A stretch of DNA of 64,000 nt, taken from positions 4,972,501 through 5,036,500 of the forward strand of contig NZ_CP151943.1 of assembly GCF_038592905.1 (NCBI RefSeq), read 5' to 3'. A model generated the notes under the pieces. It was not told where the DNA came from. It saw only the letters and a program-made list of their open reading frames with translations, and ran no database searches. The first letter of the stretch is position 1, and each line of letters starts with the position of its first letter. Below are positions 17,188-27,138 of the stretch, one piece after another. This DNA is from Neobacillus sp. FSL H8-0543 (GTDB taxonomy: Bacteria; Bacillota; Bacilli; Bacillales; Cytobacillaceae). The position numbers and the translations under genes were made by a program.

Positions 17188-17222
17188 CCGAAGTTTATCC
17201 CCCTTATCCGAGGATTACCACC
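17188..17222. promoter_or_regulatory. Rhamnose operator B
   Basis: CCGAAGTTTATCCCC starts at 17188 and CCGAGGATTACCACC at 17208, a 20-bp period as at sites A, C and D. TAAAAT (17245) starts 22 nt after CACC and GATAAT (17251) 28 nt after it. It controls the rhamnosidase gene at 17534 through a leader of about 280 nt, which also holds a cre-like site and a GGTGTCAGGCACC repeat near 17500. Confidence 0.72.
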
Positions 17223-17310
17223 TTTCCAATAGTTGAAAACATTATAAAATGATAATTATATGGTTATTCTCTGTTACTTCCCTAAGATATTTCCTTTCTT
17301 ACACATAAAT

Positions 17311-17325
17311 TTGAAAACGCTACCA
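17311..17325. promoter_or_regulatory. cre-like site (CcpA), operator B unit
   Basis: TTGAAAACGCTACCA fits WTGNAANCGNWNNCW at every defined position. It lies in the leader of the first rhamnosidase gene. Confidence 0.65.
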
Positions 17326-17533
17326 TCACGCCTCTACTATCCTATCTTTTCATTAGATTTGTCCTATTGTAATTACATCCAGTTTTACTGGTTTGTAAAA
17401 ATCCACTATAAAAGGAGGTTGTGTAAATCCCTAAAAATAACAATTGGCACAACAAAGGTTTCATGAAGAAAAAACATCGTGTCTGATGATTCATGAAAAA
17501 GGTGTCAGGCACCAAAAAGAGAAGGAGTGGACC

Positions 17534-20500
17534 ATGGTAAAGAGAAAAAAGGTATTACCCTGCTTTTCGATTCTTATCATCCTTTTGGGGCTTTTAATTC
17601 CAGTCAATCATGTGCCTGAAAACAAAGTGTTCGCGAGTGAGGCAGAAAATAACGCGGGGGAGAGCAGTTGGAAGGACCAATGGATCAACAACGATTGGAA
17701 AGCAAAATGGATATGGGACTCTGAGAAAAGCAATCCGAATACATGGATGATTTTTCGGAAAAGCTTGGAAATTGATCGTGTTCCCAAGAAAGCCATCACA
17801 AAAATAGCTGTAGATTCGAAATACTGGCTTTGGATAAACGGTCAGCTTGTTGTCTTTGAAGGCGGCTTAAAACGAGGACCCAGCCCAGAAGACACTTATT
17901 ACGACGAAGTAGATATTGCTCCATATTTAAACAGCGGAAACAACACAATTGCTGTCTTGGCTCAGTATTGGGGCAAGGATGGTTTTTCTCATAAAAGCAG
18001 CGGGAAAGCAGGTTTTATTTTCGAATCAAGTATAAATGGCGGTCTGATTATCAGTGACAATACCTGGAAGGTAAAACAGCATTCTGCTTATAAGAATCAT
18101 CCGGATAACCCTAATTACCGATTGTCTGAAAGCCACGTCTATTTTGACGCCCGAGTGGAGTTAGGACAATGGTACTTAAATGAATTTAATGACTCGGAGT
18201 GGGGGAAGGCGGTTGAACTTGGCGGAGTACCTTCAGAGCCCTGGAACAATCTATGGAAAAGGCCCATCCCATTATGGAAAGACTTTGGCTTAAAGGATTT
18301 TGTCAATAACGAATCATTTCCTAAAGTCAGTGACGGAACCGTTTTAAAGGCAAGGCTTCCATATAATGCCCAGTTCACCCCATACCTCAAGGTGAAGGCC
18401 ACTGCAGGCAAAGTAATTGAGATGATTCCGGATAGCTACTATGTCCCAAATGGCCCTGCTATTAAAGCTTCCTATGTGACAAAAGAGGGAATTCAAGAAT
18501 ATGAATCATTTGGCTGGTTTAACGGACAAGAGGTTAGCTTCCATATTCCTGAAGGGGTAGAAATACTTTCGCTCCAATTTCGTGAAACCGGCTATAAAAC
18601 AGAATTTGCAGGCTCGTTTTCATCGAATGATGAATTTTACAATAAGTTGTGGGAAAAATCCTTACGCACCCTCTACATTACAATGAGGGATAACTATATG
18701 GATACTCCTGACCGTGAACGTGCGCAATGGTGGGGCGATGCTGTGAATGAAATGGAAATGGCCTTTTATTCACTTGACCCCAAATCCTATTTGCTTGGGG
18801 AAAAAGGTATAAGCAATGTCGTTGAATGGAGATCGCCTGAAGGTGCCTACCCAACCATCTCTCCATATGGTTTAAATTTCTTTGAATTGCCGGCGCAGGC
18901 CATGGCTGGAGTAACATCGTTCTGGACTCATTACGAGTATACCGGAAACAAAGAGTTAATGGAATATGTGTACCCTAGTGTAAAACAATACTTAGGTTTA
19001 TATGAATTTGATGGAGAGGGAGTCGTTATTCATAGACCCGGAACCTGGGATTGGAGCGATTGGGGATCAAACATAGACCAACGTCTGATCACAAATGCCT
19101 GGTACTATATTTCCCTCCAAAGTGCCGTCAATCTTGCGAAACTGACCGGTAATGAAGAGGACGTTCCAGGCTATGAGCTTAAGATGGCTATGATACAACG
19201 GAATTTTGACCGTGTTTTCTGGAATGGCAATGAATACAGATCCCCGAATTATACGGGCAAAACAGATGACCGCGGCAACGCTCTAGCTGTAATAGCCGGC
19301 TTAGTCGATCAATCCCAATATGCTAAAGTAAAAAATGTGTTGGGCAAGCAGTTTCATGCAAGCCCATATATGGAGAAATATGTACTGGAAGCATTATTTG
19401 AAATGGGTTATGAACAAGATGCACTGACGCGGATGAAATCCAGATATACCAATATGGTAAGGGAACCGTATTCAACATTATGGGAATTCTGGGATACCGG
19501 AAGCGGAACGAAGAATCACGCCTGGTCGGGCGGTCCATTAACCCTTCTATCAAAATATGTAGCAGGGGTTTCACCCATCGAACCGGGATATGAAAAGTAT
19601 CAAATCATCCCTCAACTTGGAAATTTGAATGATGTAAATGCCGTTGTCCCTACTTTAAAGGGGGATATAGGTGTAGGCATCAAAAAAACAGCTGATACTG
19701 AAATTGTAATGACAGTTAATTCCCCTGGGGATACCGAAGCTAGAATTGGCATTCCGAGATACGGAGAGTCCAACACAATCATTTATGCCGGAGATCAAGT
19801 AGTTTGGGAGGATGGCAGATTTACTGGGGAAGTGACAGGACTTAAATATTACTCCAATGATTCCAACTATATTTATGTAACTGCTGCTCCTGGAACCTGG
19901 AATTTCTCCTCAAAAGTAAAGCAGCCGGATCCGAACGCGTCCCAATTCTTACTATCCATTGACCGAGCCGAAGGCGGGAAGGTAAAGGTAGACGGAGAAG
20001 AAGTGGCCATACCATTGAAAAAGACGTTTGCAAAAGGTACAGAAGTGAAGCTTGAGGCTGTCCCTGACCAGAACAAAACATTTGTCCATTGGGATGGCAG
20101 TATTGCTAATACATCCAACCCGCTTACGGTAACCATGGATAGTGCGAAAACTATCAATGCCAACTTTACCGCAGTTAAAGAAGAAGCATACACCGAATTG
20201 GTGATTCATAACGAACCTGACTTCAGCGGTGTCATCAAAGTCGATGATGAAATTTTCAACTTGCCGTACAGAGGATTATTTGAAAAAGGAAAGAACGCAA
20301 CGCTTGAAGCGATCTCAAAAGACGGGATGCAATATCAATTTTCCCATTGGAATAACGATCCTAACAATACAAAGAATCCTTTATCCGTCACATTGGATAA
20401 AGATGTGGAATTGACCGCAAACTTCAAAGATTTAATGCCAAATTTGGCGCTTCATAAGCAAGTAAATACAGTTAGAAGTCTAGAAGCCGGCAAAACTTGG

Positions 20501-22042
20501 AGCAAGAATAACCTGACAGATGGCCTGACCGCAGTTTCGGGTGGTGTGAACGGTTTTACAACGGATGTCTTCCCATCTACAGACATTAGTAAAGACCCGC
20601 ATTGGATTGAAATTGACTTGGGACAAAACATGGATATTAATACCCTGCGGCTTTATCCAAGGACAGATGCTTTTGCGAGGGATCAGCAAACACCTAACTT
20701 TCCGGTTGATTTTACTATTGACGTCAAACCTGAAAACGGACAGTTTTCCACTGTGAAAGAGGTCAAGAATCAGCCCAATCCTAAAGGGAAGGTCCAAACC
20801 TATGAGTTTGAGACCCAAACTGCAAGATTTATCAGGGTTAAAACTACGAAACTTGGCCTTCCTGCTATTGATGAGGGGTTTCAAAATGCCTTCCGTATCC
20901 AATTGGCGGAAATATCGGTACACAAGCAATTACCGAACCTGGCCTTTAACAAGCAAGCAAAAACCAATAACAGTCTGGAAAGTTTGCCTTCGTGGTCGGT
21001 GAACAACTTGACCGATGGACAAAAGGAGTCGAATGTTGCTGTTAAAGGTTTTACAACAGATACCTATCCATCCCGTGATGTCAGCAGCAATCCACATTGG
21101 ATTGAAATCGATTTAGGGAAAGAGCAATACCTCAATTTAATACGGTTATTCCCAAGAACGGACGCGTTTGCCCTGAACGAATTGACCGCAAACTTCCCTG
21201 TCGATTTTAAAATCCAATTGAAGGGTGAAACTGGGGACTATCAGACTGTTAAAGAGGTGGAAGGTCAGGAAAATCCAAAAGGAATCGTGCAATCCTATGA
21301 GTTTGAAAGACAAAATGCGAGATATATCAGAATTCAAACGACCAAACTCGGGCTTCCTGCTGCAGATGAAGGGATTTCGAATCCTTTCCGTATCCAATTA
21401 GCAGAAATCAGTGTCCACTACGTGGACCAGACACCACCAACAACAACACTTTCTGTTGACAAGCTGGAGATAAATGGATGGTTCCAATCTGATGTGAAAG
21501 TTACACTTTCTGCCGAGGATGATGCAACAACCGTTACGAAAATAGAATACCAAATTAATAATGGCGATTGGCATGAGTATAAGGAGCCTGTCACTTTCAC
21601 GGAGGAAGGGAAGCATACATTCAACTATCGAAGCGTTGACAAAGAAGGGAATGTAGAGGAAGTCAAAACGAAGAGTGTCAATATCGATAAATCAAAACCC
21701 CAGCTGGAAATTAAGTTGGATAAAACCGTATTATCGCCGCCAAACCACATGCTCATTCCAATCAATTTAACCATTCAAGCCAAGGATGATGTTTCAGGTA
21801 TATCATCAGTGAAGTTAATTTCTGTTACTAGCAATGAACCTGACAATGGTTTAGGTGATGGTGATACAGATAAGGATATCCAAGAAGCAGAATATGGCAC
21901 AGAAGATACTGCCTTTAGTCTTCGCGCCGAACGTTCCGGTAAAGGAAGCGGAAGAGTCTATACCATTACCTACAAAGCAATCGACCAAGCCGGCAATGAG
22001 ACAACCGTAACAGGCGAGGTACTCGTACCTAAATCAAACTGA
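17534..22042 (+). CDS. Secreted GH78-type alpha-L-rhamnosidase, multidomain
   Basis: 1502 residues from the ATG at 17534 (GAAGGAG 8 nt upstream; an in-frame start at 17444 has none). Signal peptide: MVKRKKVL, a hydrophobic run, then VFASEA. The six-hairpin catalytic region carries DTPDRERAQWWGDAV near residue 390, the variant of the GH78 RDERxGWTGD motif that keeps the acidic residue, and LWEFWDTGS near 650 (Glu651, likely second catalytic acid). Then come two InlB-B-like repeats (about 800-965, each ending in ANF), two F5/8 type C domains (about 967-1130 and 1132-1300) with HWIEIDLG cores, and Ig-like domains to the end. There is no LPXTG or SLH anchor. It probably binds polysaccharide through the C-type domains. 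First gene under operator B; the next rhamnosidase follows after 77 bp. Confidence 0.82.
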   Translation: MVKRKKVLPCFSILIILLGLLIPVNHVPENKVFASEAENNAGESSWKDQWINNDWKAKWIWDSEKSNPNTWMIFRKSLEIDRVPKKAITKIAVDSKYWLWINGQLVVFEGGLKRGPSPEDTYYDEVDIAPYLNSGNNTIAVLAQYWGKDGFSHKSSGKAGFIFESSINGGLIISDNTWKVKQHSAYKNHPDNPNYRLSESHVYFDARVELGQWYLNEFNDSEWGKAVELGGVPSEPWNNLWKRPIPLWKDFGLKDFVNNESFPKVSDGTVLKARLPYNAQFTPYLKVKATAGKVIEMIPDSYYVPNGPAIKASYVTKEGIQEYESFGWFNGQEVSFHIPEGVEILSLQFRETGYKTEFAGSFSSNDEFYNKLWEKSLRTLYITMRDNYMDTPDRERAQWWGDAVNEMEMAFYSLDPKSYLLGEKGISNVVEWRSPEGAYPTISPYGLNFFELPAQAMAGVTSFWTHYEYTGNKELMEYVYPSVKQYLGLYEFDGEGVVIHRPGTWDWSDWGSNIDQRLITNAWYYISLQSAVNLAKLTGNEEDVPGYELKMAMIQRNFDRVFWNGNEYRSPNYTGKTDDRGNALAVIAGLVDQSQYAKVKNVLGKQFHASPYMEKYVLEALFEMGYEQDALTRMKSRYTNMVREPYSTLWEFWDTGSGTKNHAWSGGPLTLLSKYVAGVSPIEPGYEKYQIIPQLGNLNDVNAVVPTLKGDIGVGIKKTADTEIVMTVNSPGDTEARIGIPRYGESNTIIYAGDQVVWEDGRFTGEVTGLKYYSNDSNYIYVTAAPGTWNFSSKVKQPDPNASQFLLSIDRAEGGKVKVDGEEVAIPLKKTFAKGTEVKLEAVPDQNKTFVHWDGSIANTSNPLTVTMDSAKTINANFTAVKEEAYTELVIHNEPDFSGVIKVDDEIFNLPYRGLFEKGKNATLEAISKDGMQYQFSHWNNDPNNTKNPLSVTLDKDVELTANFKDLMPNLALHKQVNTVRSLEAGKTWSKNNLTDGLTAVSGGVNGFTTDVFPSTDISKDPHWIEIDLGQNMDINTLRLYPRTDAFARDQQTPNFPVDFTIDVKPENGQFSTVKEVKNQPNPKGKVQTYEFETQTARFIRVKTTKLGLPAIDEGFQNAFRIQLAEISVHKQLPNLAFNKQAKTNNSLESLPSWSVNNLTDGQKESNVAVKGFTTDTYPSRDVSSNPHWIEIDLGKEQYLNLIRLFPRTDAFALNELTANFPVDFKIQLKGETGDYQTVKEVEGQENPKGIVQSYEFERQNARYIRIQTTKLGLPAADEGISNPFRIQLAEISVHYVDQTPPTTTLSVDKLEINGWFQSDVKVTLSAEDDATTVTKIEYQINNGDWHEYKEPVTFTEEGKHTFNYRSVDKEGNVEEVKTKSVNIDKSKPQLEIKLDKTVLSPPNHMLIPINLTIQAKDDVSGISSVKLISVTSNEPDNGLGDGDTDKDIQEAEYGTEDTAFSLRAERSGKGSGRVYTITYKAIDQAGNETTVTGEVLVPKSN

Positions 22043-22060
22043 TGACCAAATTCTCCATTG

Positions 22061-22088
22061 ATTCAGCGGGGTACTTCTCCCGCTGAAT
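22061..22088 (+). other. Perfect 10-bp hairpin between two rhamnosidase genes
   Basis: ATTCAGCGGG and CCCGCTGAAT pair perfectly around an 8-nt loop. No T tract follows. It may be an RNA-stability or processing element that allows different levels of the two co-transcribed genes, or a weak attenuator. Confidence 0.5.
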
Positions 22089-22119
22089 ACATTCTTAAAA
22101 AGTTGGAAAGGGTGAAACG

Positions 22120-25100
22120 ATGAAAACTATCATTCGGCAATACCTCCTTTTGATTTTAGTTGCTTTACTGATTATTCCGCCGTTCTCAACAACAGCGGCT
22201 AATCAGGAGGAAATAAAGTCAGCAGAAATTCAAGTAGGCCAAACCACCACCGAGTATTCGGAAAATCCGCTGGGCATTGATGTGAAAAAGCCAATGCTCA
22301 GCTGGACCCTTGAATCCGCTGAACGCGGACAAAAGCAATCAGCTTATCATGTTCTTGTTGCTTCAAGTTTGGAAAAACTTAACAATAACCAAGGTGATAT
22401 TTGGGATACGGGCAAAGTGGAATCTGATCAATCTATTAATATCGCATATGGCGGGAAAGGTTTAGAATCAGCCAAACGATATTACTGGAAAGTCCGCGTT
22501 TGGGATAAAAATGATAAAGCATCCTCTTGGAGCAGTCCTTCCTGGTGGGAAATGGGGCTTCTTAATCAAGATGATTGGAAAGCAAAATGGATCAATAGCA
22601 AGGGAGCTTCTTCCATTAATAATCCAAACCAAAATTATCCTGCACGATTAGAGAATGACCGCACGCTTGGCCAAACCTTTACAATGGAGTCTAGCTTTAA
22701 AACAGTTGCCGGCAGATTCCCTACCTGGAACACGGTAGGTGCGGACATGACGTTAACCCTTTACAAGGATGGACCAAATGGTGAAGTCCTTCAACGAAAA
22801 CAAATACTCGATGTTGTCGACAATGATTGGGTTTCCCTGGAATTTGAGAAGGAACTTCCAGCCGGAACCTATTATTTTGAAGCATCGGCACCTGTAGGGA
22901 TCATTGGCTGGTGGAGCCATTCAGGAGATATGTTAAAGGGAGGGCAGGCCTATGCAGATGGCAAACCAGTCAACGGCGACAGAACTCTTCAAGTCGGCAA
23001 GCCGTCGGAAAACACTCCAGCCTCCTACCTGCGCAATGAATTTACAATCGAGAAAGAGGTAAAACAGGCACGGCTTTATTCCACTGCCCTTGGAATCTAT
23101 GAGCCGCACCTAAATGGAAAGCATGTTGGAAAAGATCTATTCGCCCCGGGATGGACGGACTACAAAGACCGGGTTCAATATCAAACCTATGATGTAACCA
23201 AACTATTAAAAGAAGGAAAAAATGCTCTGGGTGCTATATTAGGCGACGGATGGTACTCCGGATACCTTGCGCATCTTCCGCCTGATGTTTACGGCAGCAC
23301 CACTTCTTTATTGATGCAATTGGAAATTGAATATAATGATGGATCTACTGAGAGCGTCGTAACGGACAACTCGTGGAAAATAGCTGAAGGACCAATCGTC
23401 TCTCAAGACATGTTAATGGGAGAAACATTTGATGCCAGACTGGAAATGCCAGGATGGGACCAACCGGGGTTTGAGGATGCCAATTGGTCTTCGGTTAAAA
23501 TGAGAAGTGACGAGGTTACTGCAAAGCTTGTCGCTCAAAGTGACCCTCCCGTACAAGTCATTGAGGAAATCAAGCCGGTCAAAATGACTGAGCCAAAACC
23601 GGGAGTCTATATCTTTGATTTAGGCCAAAACATGGTTGGTGACGTTCGGCTAAAAGTTCAAGGGGAAGCAGGAACAAAGGTTACCTTAAGACATGGAGAG
23701 GTGCTGAATCCTGATGGAACGCTTTATACTGGAAATCTCCGTTCCGCCAAAGCGACAGACTACTATATTTTAAAAGGTGATGGGGAAGAAGTTTACGAAC
23801 CTACCTTTACTTTCCATGGCTTTAGGTACGTCGAAGTAGCCGGTTATCCTGGTACTCCAACACTTGAGTCCATTACGGGAAGAGTCATGCACTCCGCCAT
23901 GCCTTTTACCGGAACATTTGAAACTTCAAATCCTATGATTAATCAGCTGCAAAGTAATATTATGTGGGGCCAGCGCGGGAATTTCTTAAGCATCCCGACT
24001 GACACACCTGCACGTGACGAGCGGATGGGCTGGACCGGTGATATCAACGTCTTTGTCGATACTTCCACTTTTAATATGAACGTGGCTACCTTCTTGGGAA
24101 CAAAATGGCTCCAAGACCTGCGTGATGCCCAATTTGCTGACGGTGCGTTTCCAAATGTCGCGCCTGATATATGCTGCGGCGGCGGAGCGGCAGGTTGGGG
24201 AGATGCCGGAATTACGGTTCCATACGCCATTTGGCAGCGGTATGGCGACACTCGAGTAATTGAGGAAAATTATACGCCAATGACGCGCTGGATTGATTAT
24301 TTAAAGAAACACAGCAGTAGCCACATCCGTCCGGCAGAAGGATTTGGGGACTGGTTGAATGTTAACGATGAAACCCCTAAAGATGTCATAGCCACAGCCT
24401 ATTATGCATACAGTACCAAGCTGCTGGCGGAAATGGCCAAGGCGATTGGGAAAGATCAGGACGCACAGAAGTACCAAAATCTCGCAAATGAAATTAAAGC
24501 AGCCTTTAATAAAGCTTTTGTCAACGAAGATGGAAAGGTAAAGGGTGACACGCAGACAGCTTATGTCTTAGCACTTTATATGGATTTACTACCTGCTGAA
24601 AAACAAAAAGCTGCTTCCGATAGGCTTGTGCAGTTAATTGAAAGCCGTGATTGGCATTTATCCACAGGCTTCCTTGGCACACGCGATCTGCTGCCAGTAT
24701 TAACGAAGTCAGGCCATCTTGATGTGGCGTATCGCTTGCTCAATAATGATACGTACCCATCATGGGGCTATCAAATCAAAAATGGTGCAACCACGATGTG
24801 GGAGCATTGGGGCTCGTTAAGACCGGATGGCACTTTTTCAGATCCAAGCATGAATTCCTTCAATCACTATGCCTATGGTGCAGTAGGAAATTGGATGTAT
24901 CAAAACATTGCCGGATTAAAGCCTGATGGGGCTAAACCTGGTTTTAAGCATTTCTTTATTGAACCGCAGCCAGGCGGCGGCTTGACAAGTGCGAAGGCCG
25001 ATTATGATTCGGTTTATGGCAAGATCGTCAGTGAGTGGGAAATCAAAGGTGATGTGTTCAACCTTCACGTAAAGATTCCTGTCAATACCACTGCAACAGT

Positions 25101-26652
25101 ATCCATTCCGGCAGGAAATCAATGGGCCATTATGGAAGGGAAACAATCTGCATTAGATGTGGATGGTGTTAAGTTCTTAACATATGAGGATGGCAAAGCA
25201 AAATTCCTAGTAGAATCGGGATCCTATCAGTTTGCATCCGACCCGGTCGTCGGGAAGCTTGGTTATGTACTCGACCAAAGTGAAGAGTTGAAAACTTTAG
25301 CAAGCAAGGTAGATGATAAAGGTTTAACGAATCATCTGATGACAAAACTTAAAAAACTGGATGAGCAGGTTTTGAATGGGAAAACAGCTTACCTCTCAGG
25401 TGAAAAAGAAAACTTAATGCAGCAAGTGCAGGGCGGACTTGTAACAGCAACTCAACTGCAAAAATGGGCCAATACCCATGGTAAAGAGCTTGGTGCAGAG
25501 ACATTAAAGGCTATGAACGGGCATTTGGCGAATATCATCGGAGCCCTTTCATCGCTAAGCTCCACTTTATATGGGGTTGACGTAAAATTAACGGAAAATA
25601 TGTATACCGCTATACCTGGCAATACCTTCACCGTAAAAGCAGGAATCACCAATAATGGTAAGGAGAATATTAACAAGGTTGATTTTTCGCTAAACGTACC
25701 GGAGGGATGGAGAGCAGCGGCAGACGGAAATAGCAGCACTGGGGTTGTCAAACCTGGCGAAACATTTACGGCCGAATTTGATGTAACGGTAGCAGTTGAC
25801 CAAACACCATCATCAGGACTAGTTATGGAGGCAGAAGCAAGTTTCAAACGGAATGGGGGAACAGCGGTCGTTCCGCTCGTAGCACTGGTAACAGTAGAAC
25901 CGCCAGTAGCCATTACTGCCATCTCCGCTGAAAAGGATACGTTTGAACCTGGCGCTGCCACAACCGTTATGGCGACAGTAAAAAATAGAGGTAAGCTGGA
26001 AGTTTCAGGCGAAGCCCAAATCAAATTACCCGCTGGGTGGACTGCAGATGCTCAGGGAGTTGCCTATACCCTTAAAGCAGACGAAGAACGGACCGTAGAA
26101 TTTAAGGTTGCTTCACCGATTGAAGCTTCAGATTCCAAACAAAAGATTGACGTGACCGCCAGTTATCATGGGGGCATCGGAGATCAGGAAAGCCTGTTCA
26201 TCGCCTTAAAATTTACCAATCCTCCTGCTGTAAGCTATGACCACGTTGATGCAGGAGTAGCTGCATCTGAACAGCAGCATAATCTGAAGGCTTCTGCCCG
26301 TTCAGGTACAACCGTGGAGGCGGGACTGACTCGAAGATATGCTCAAGCAGGTGAACCAAATGCATACTTCCAATACGACATGAAAATAGAAAAAGGCAAA
26401 CCGTTTATCATTCGCTCCATTGAGACATATGACGGGGTTCAAACAAAAGATTATTATGTTTTTGTTAACGGAACAAAGGTTCATACCCGCGACTACCAAT
26501 CTACCGGGGCAGGAACTGTTACCTATCAATTTGTTGTCGACGATGCTGCTTTAATCAATAACGATGTGGTAACAATTCGATTCCAAGAGGATGAGGAAGG
26601 AAGAAACCACGATCCATCTATCGCGGATGTTTGGACGTTACCATTAAACTAG
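22120..26652 (+). CDS. Secreted GH78 alpha-L-rhamnosidase with NEW3/CARDB-like tail
   Basis: 1510 residues, with AAGGG about 8 nt before the ATG. A signal peptide (IPPFSTTAA) is followed by an Ig-like rhamnosidase N-domain (TEYSENPLGIDVKKPMLSW) and further beta domains that fit the CBM67/Bac_rhamnosid_N pattern (YLRNEFTIEKEVKQARLYST, GWTDYKDRVQYQTYDVT). The (alpha/alpha)6 catalytic region has the classical TPARDERMGWTGD, with Glu634 as probable general acid, and MWEHWGS with Glu895 as probable base. After about residue 1040 come a helical linker and two NEW3/CARDB-like Ig domains (PGNTFTVKAGITNNGKENI; PGAATTVMATVKNRGK), then a C-terminal beta domain. It releases terminal L-rhamnose outside the cell. 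Shares its overall plan with the protein at 28289. Confidence 0.92.
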   Translation: MKTIIRQYLLLILVALLIIPPFSTTAANQEEIKSAEIQVGQTTTEYSENPLGIDVKKPMLSWTLESAERGQKQSAYHVLVASSLEKLNNNQGDIWDTGKVESDQSINIAYGGKGLESAKRYYWKVRVWDKNDKASSWSSPSWWEMGLLNQDDWKAKWINSKGASSINNPNQNYPARLENDRTLGQTFTMESSFKTVAGRFPTWNTVGADMTLTLYKDGPNGEVLQRKQILDVVDNDWVSLEFEKELPAGTYYFEASAPVGIIGWWSHSGDMLKGGQAYADGKPVNGDRTLQVGKPSENTPASYLRNEFTIEKEVKQARLYSTALGIYEPHLNGKHVGKDLFAPGWTDYKDRVQYQTYDVTKLLKEGKNALGAILGDGWYSGYLAHLPPDVYGSTTSLLMQLEIEYNDGSTESVVTDNSWKIAEGPIVSQDMLMGETFDARLEMPGWDQPGFEDANWSSVKMRSDEVTAKLVAQSDPPVQVIEEIKPVKMTEPKPGVYIFDLGQNMVGDVRLKVQGEAGTKVTLRHGEVLNPDGTLYTGNLRSAKATDYYILKGDGEEVYEPTFTFHGFRYVEVAGYPGTPTLESITGRVMHSAMPFTGTFETSNPMINQLQSNIMWGQRGNFLSIPTDTPARDERMGWTGDINVFVDTSTFNMNVATFLGTKWLQDLRDAQFADGAFPNVAPDICCGGGAAGWGDAGITVPYAIWQRYGDTRVIEENYTPMTRWIDYLKKHSSSHIRPAEGFGDWLNVNDETPKDVIATAYYAYSTKLLAEMAKAIGKDQDAQKYQNLANEIKAAFNKAFVNEDGKVKGDTQTAYVLALYMDLLPAEKQKAASDRLVQLIESRDWHLSTGFLGTRDLLPVLTKSGHLDVAYRLLNNDTYPSWGYQIKNGATTMWEHWGSLRPDGTFSDPSMNSFNHYAYGAVGNWMYQNIAGLKPDGAKPGFKHFFIEPQPGGGLTSAKADYDSVYGKIVSEWEIKGDVFNLHVKIPVNTTATVSIPAGNQWAIMEGKQSALDVDGVKFLTYEDGKAKFLVESGSYQFASDPVVGKLGYVLDQSEELKTLASKVDDKGLTNHLMTKLKKLDEQVLNGKTAYLSGEKENLMQQVQGGLVTATQLQKWANTHGKELGAETLKAMNGHLANIIGALSSLSSTLYGVDVKLTENMYTAIPGNTFTVKAGITNNGKENINKVDFSLNVPEGWRAAADGNSSTGVVKPGETFTAEFDVTVAVDQTPSSGLVMEAEASFKRNGGTAVVPLVALVTVEPPVAITAISAEKDTFEPGAATTVMATVKNRGKLEVSGEAQIKLPAGWTADAQGVAYTLKADEERTVEFKVASPIEASDSKQKIDVTASYHGGIGDQESLFIALKFTNPPAVSYDHVDAGVAASEQQHNLKASARSGTTVEAGLTRRYAQAGEPNAYFQYDMKIEKGKPFIIRSIETYDGVQTKDYYVFVNGTKVHTRDYQSTGAGTVTYQFVVDDAALINNDVVTIRFQEDEEGRNHDPSIADVWTLPLN

Positions 26653-26677
26653 TGCAATAGATAAGTGCTTGCAAAAA

Positions 26678-26723
26678 AGCACCCCATTACGCTGCCGAAC
26701 TTTGAAGAAGGTGATGGGGTGCT
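26678..26723 (-). terminator. Hairpin after the second rhamnosidase; T tract on the minus strand
   Basis: AGCACCCCAT (26678-26687) pairs with ATGGGGTGCT (26714-26723), extended by inner bases. The A6 tract before it gives a T6 tract only in minus-strand transcripts, so it looks like a minus-oriented terminator. On the plus strand it is at most a stability hairpin. Confidence 0.45.
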
Positions 26724-26881
26724 AAAGTGAGTTGCATCCAGCTGACAGAAAAACAATGGGAAGTGAGTTGAGATGGTTGAAAAAAAGCGTATCTTATTAG
26801 AATTTAAAGAATAAGGGGCCAATTTTGTTTTGCCCCTCAAACCTCATAATTTAGAAAGTTTTTTAAATTTTTAAAAAATTA

Positions 26882-26916
26882 CCGAAAATCGTCCCCCTTA
26901 ACCGAAAAATATCACC
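26882..26916. promoter_or_regulatory. Rhamnose operator C
   Basis: CCGAAAATCGTCCCC starts at 26882 and CCGAAAAATATCACC at 26902. CACC (26913-26916) is followed after exactly 23 nt by TAATCT (26940) and then CTATATGTA, parallel to sites A and D. It drives rhaS copy 1 and probably the rhamnosidase gene at 28289. Confidence 0.75.
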
Positions 26917-26961
26917 TTTCCCCGTTTACTAAATATCAGTAATCTATATGTAACCGCATAG

Positions 26962-26976
26962 CAGGAAACGCTTACA
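26962..26976. promoter_or_regulatory. cre-like site (CcpA), operator C unit
   Basis: CAGGAAACGCTTACA matches WTGNAANCGNWNNCW except at its first two bases. It is placed just downstream of the inferred promoter, as in units A, B and D. Confidence 0.55.
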
Positions 26977-27138
26977 ACGTGCGTTTTATAGGTTATAAGA
27001 ACCACAATAGTTACATTTACAGTCAGCGGCGGGAAATGGGTTCGTGCACACCAAACGTCGGATGAGGAGCCATTTTTTGATACTAAGCAGGCTCGTCCTG
27101 TTTTGTATAAGAAACAAAAAAACAAAGGGGAGAAAAAA

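Noticed and set aside
25452..26024. 190-codon minus-strand frame inside the second rhamnosidase gene
   Set aside because: Low-complexity Ser/Thr/Val composition, no ribosome site, wholly within a well-supported gene.
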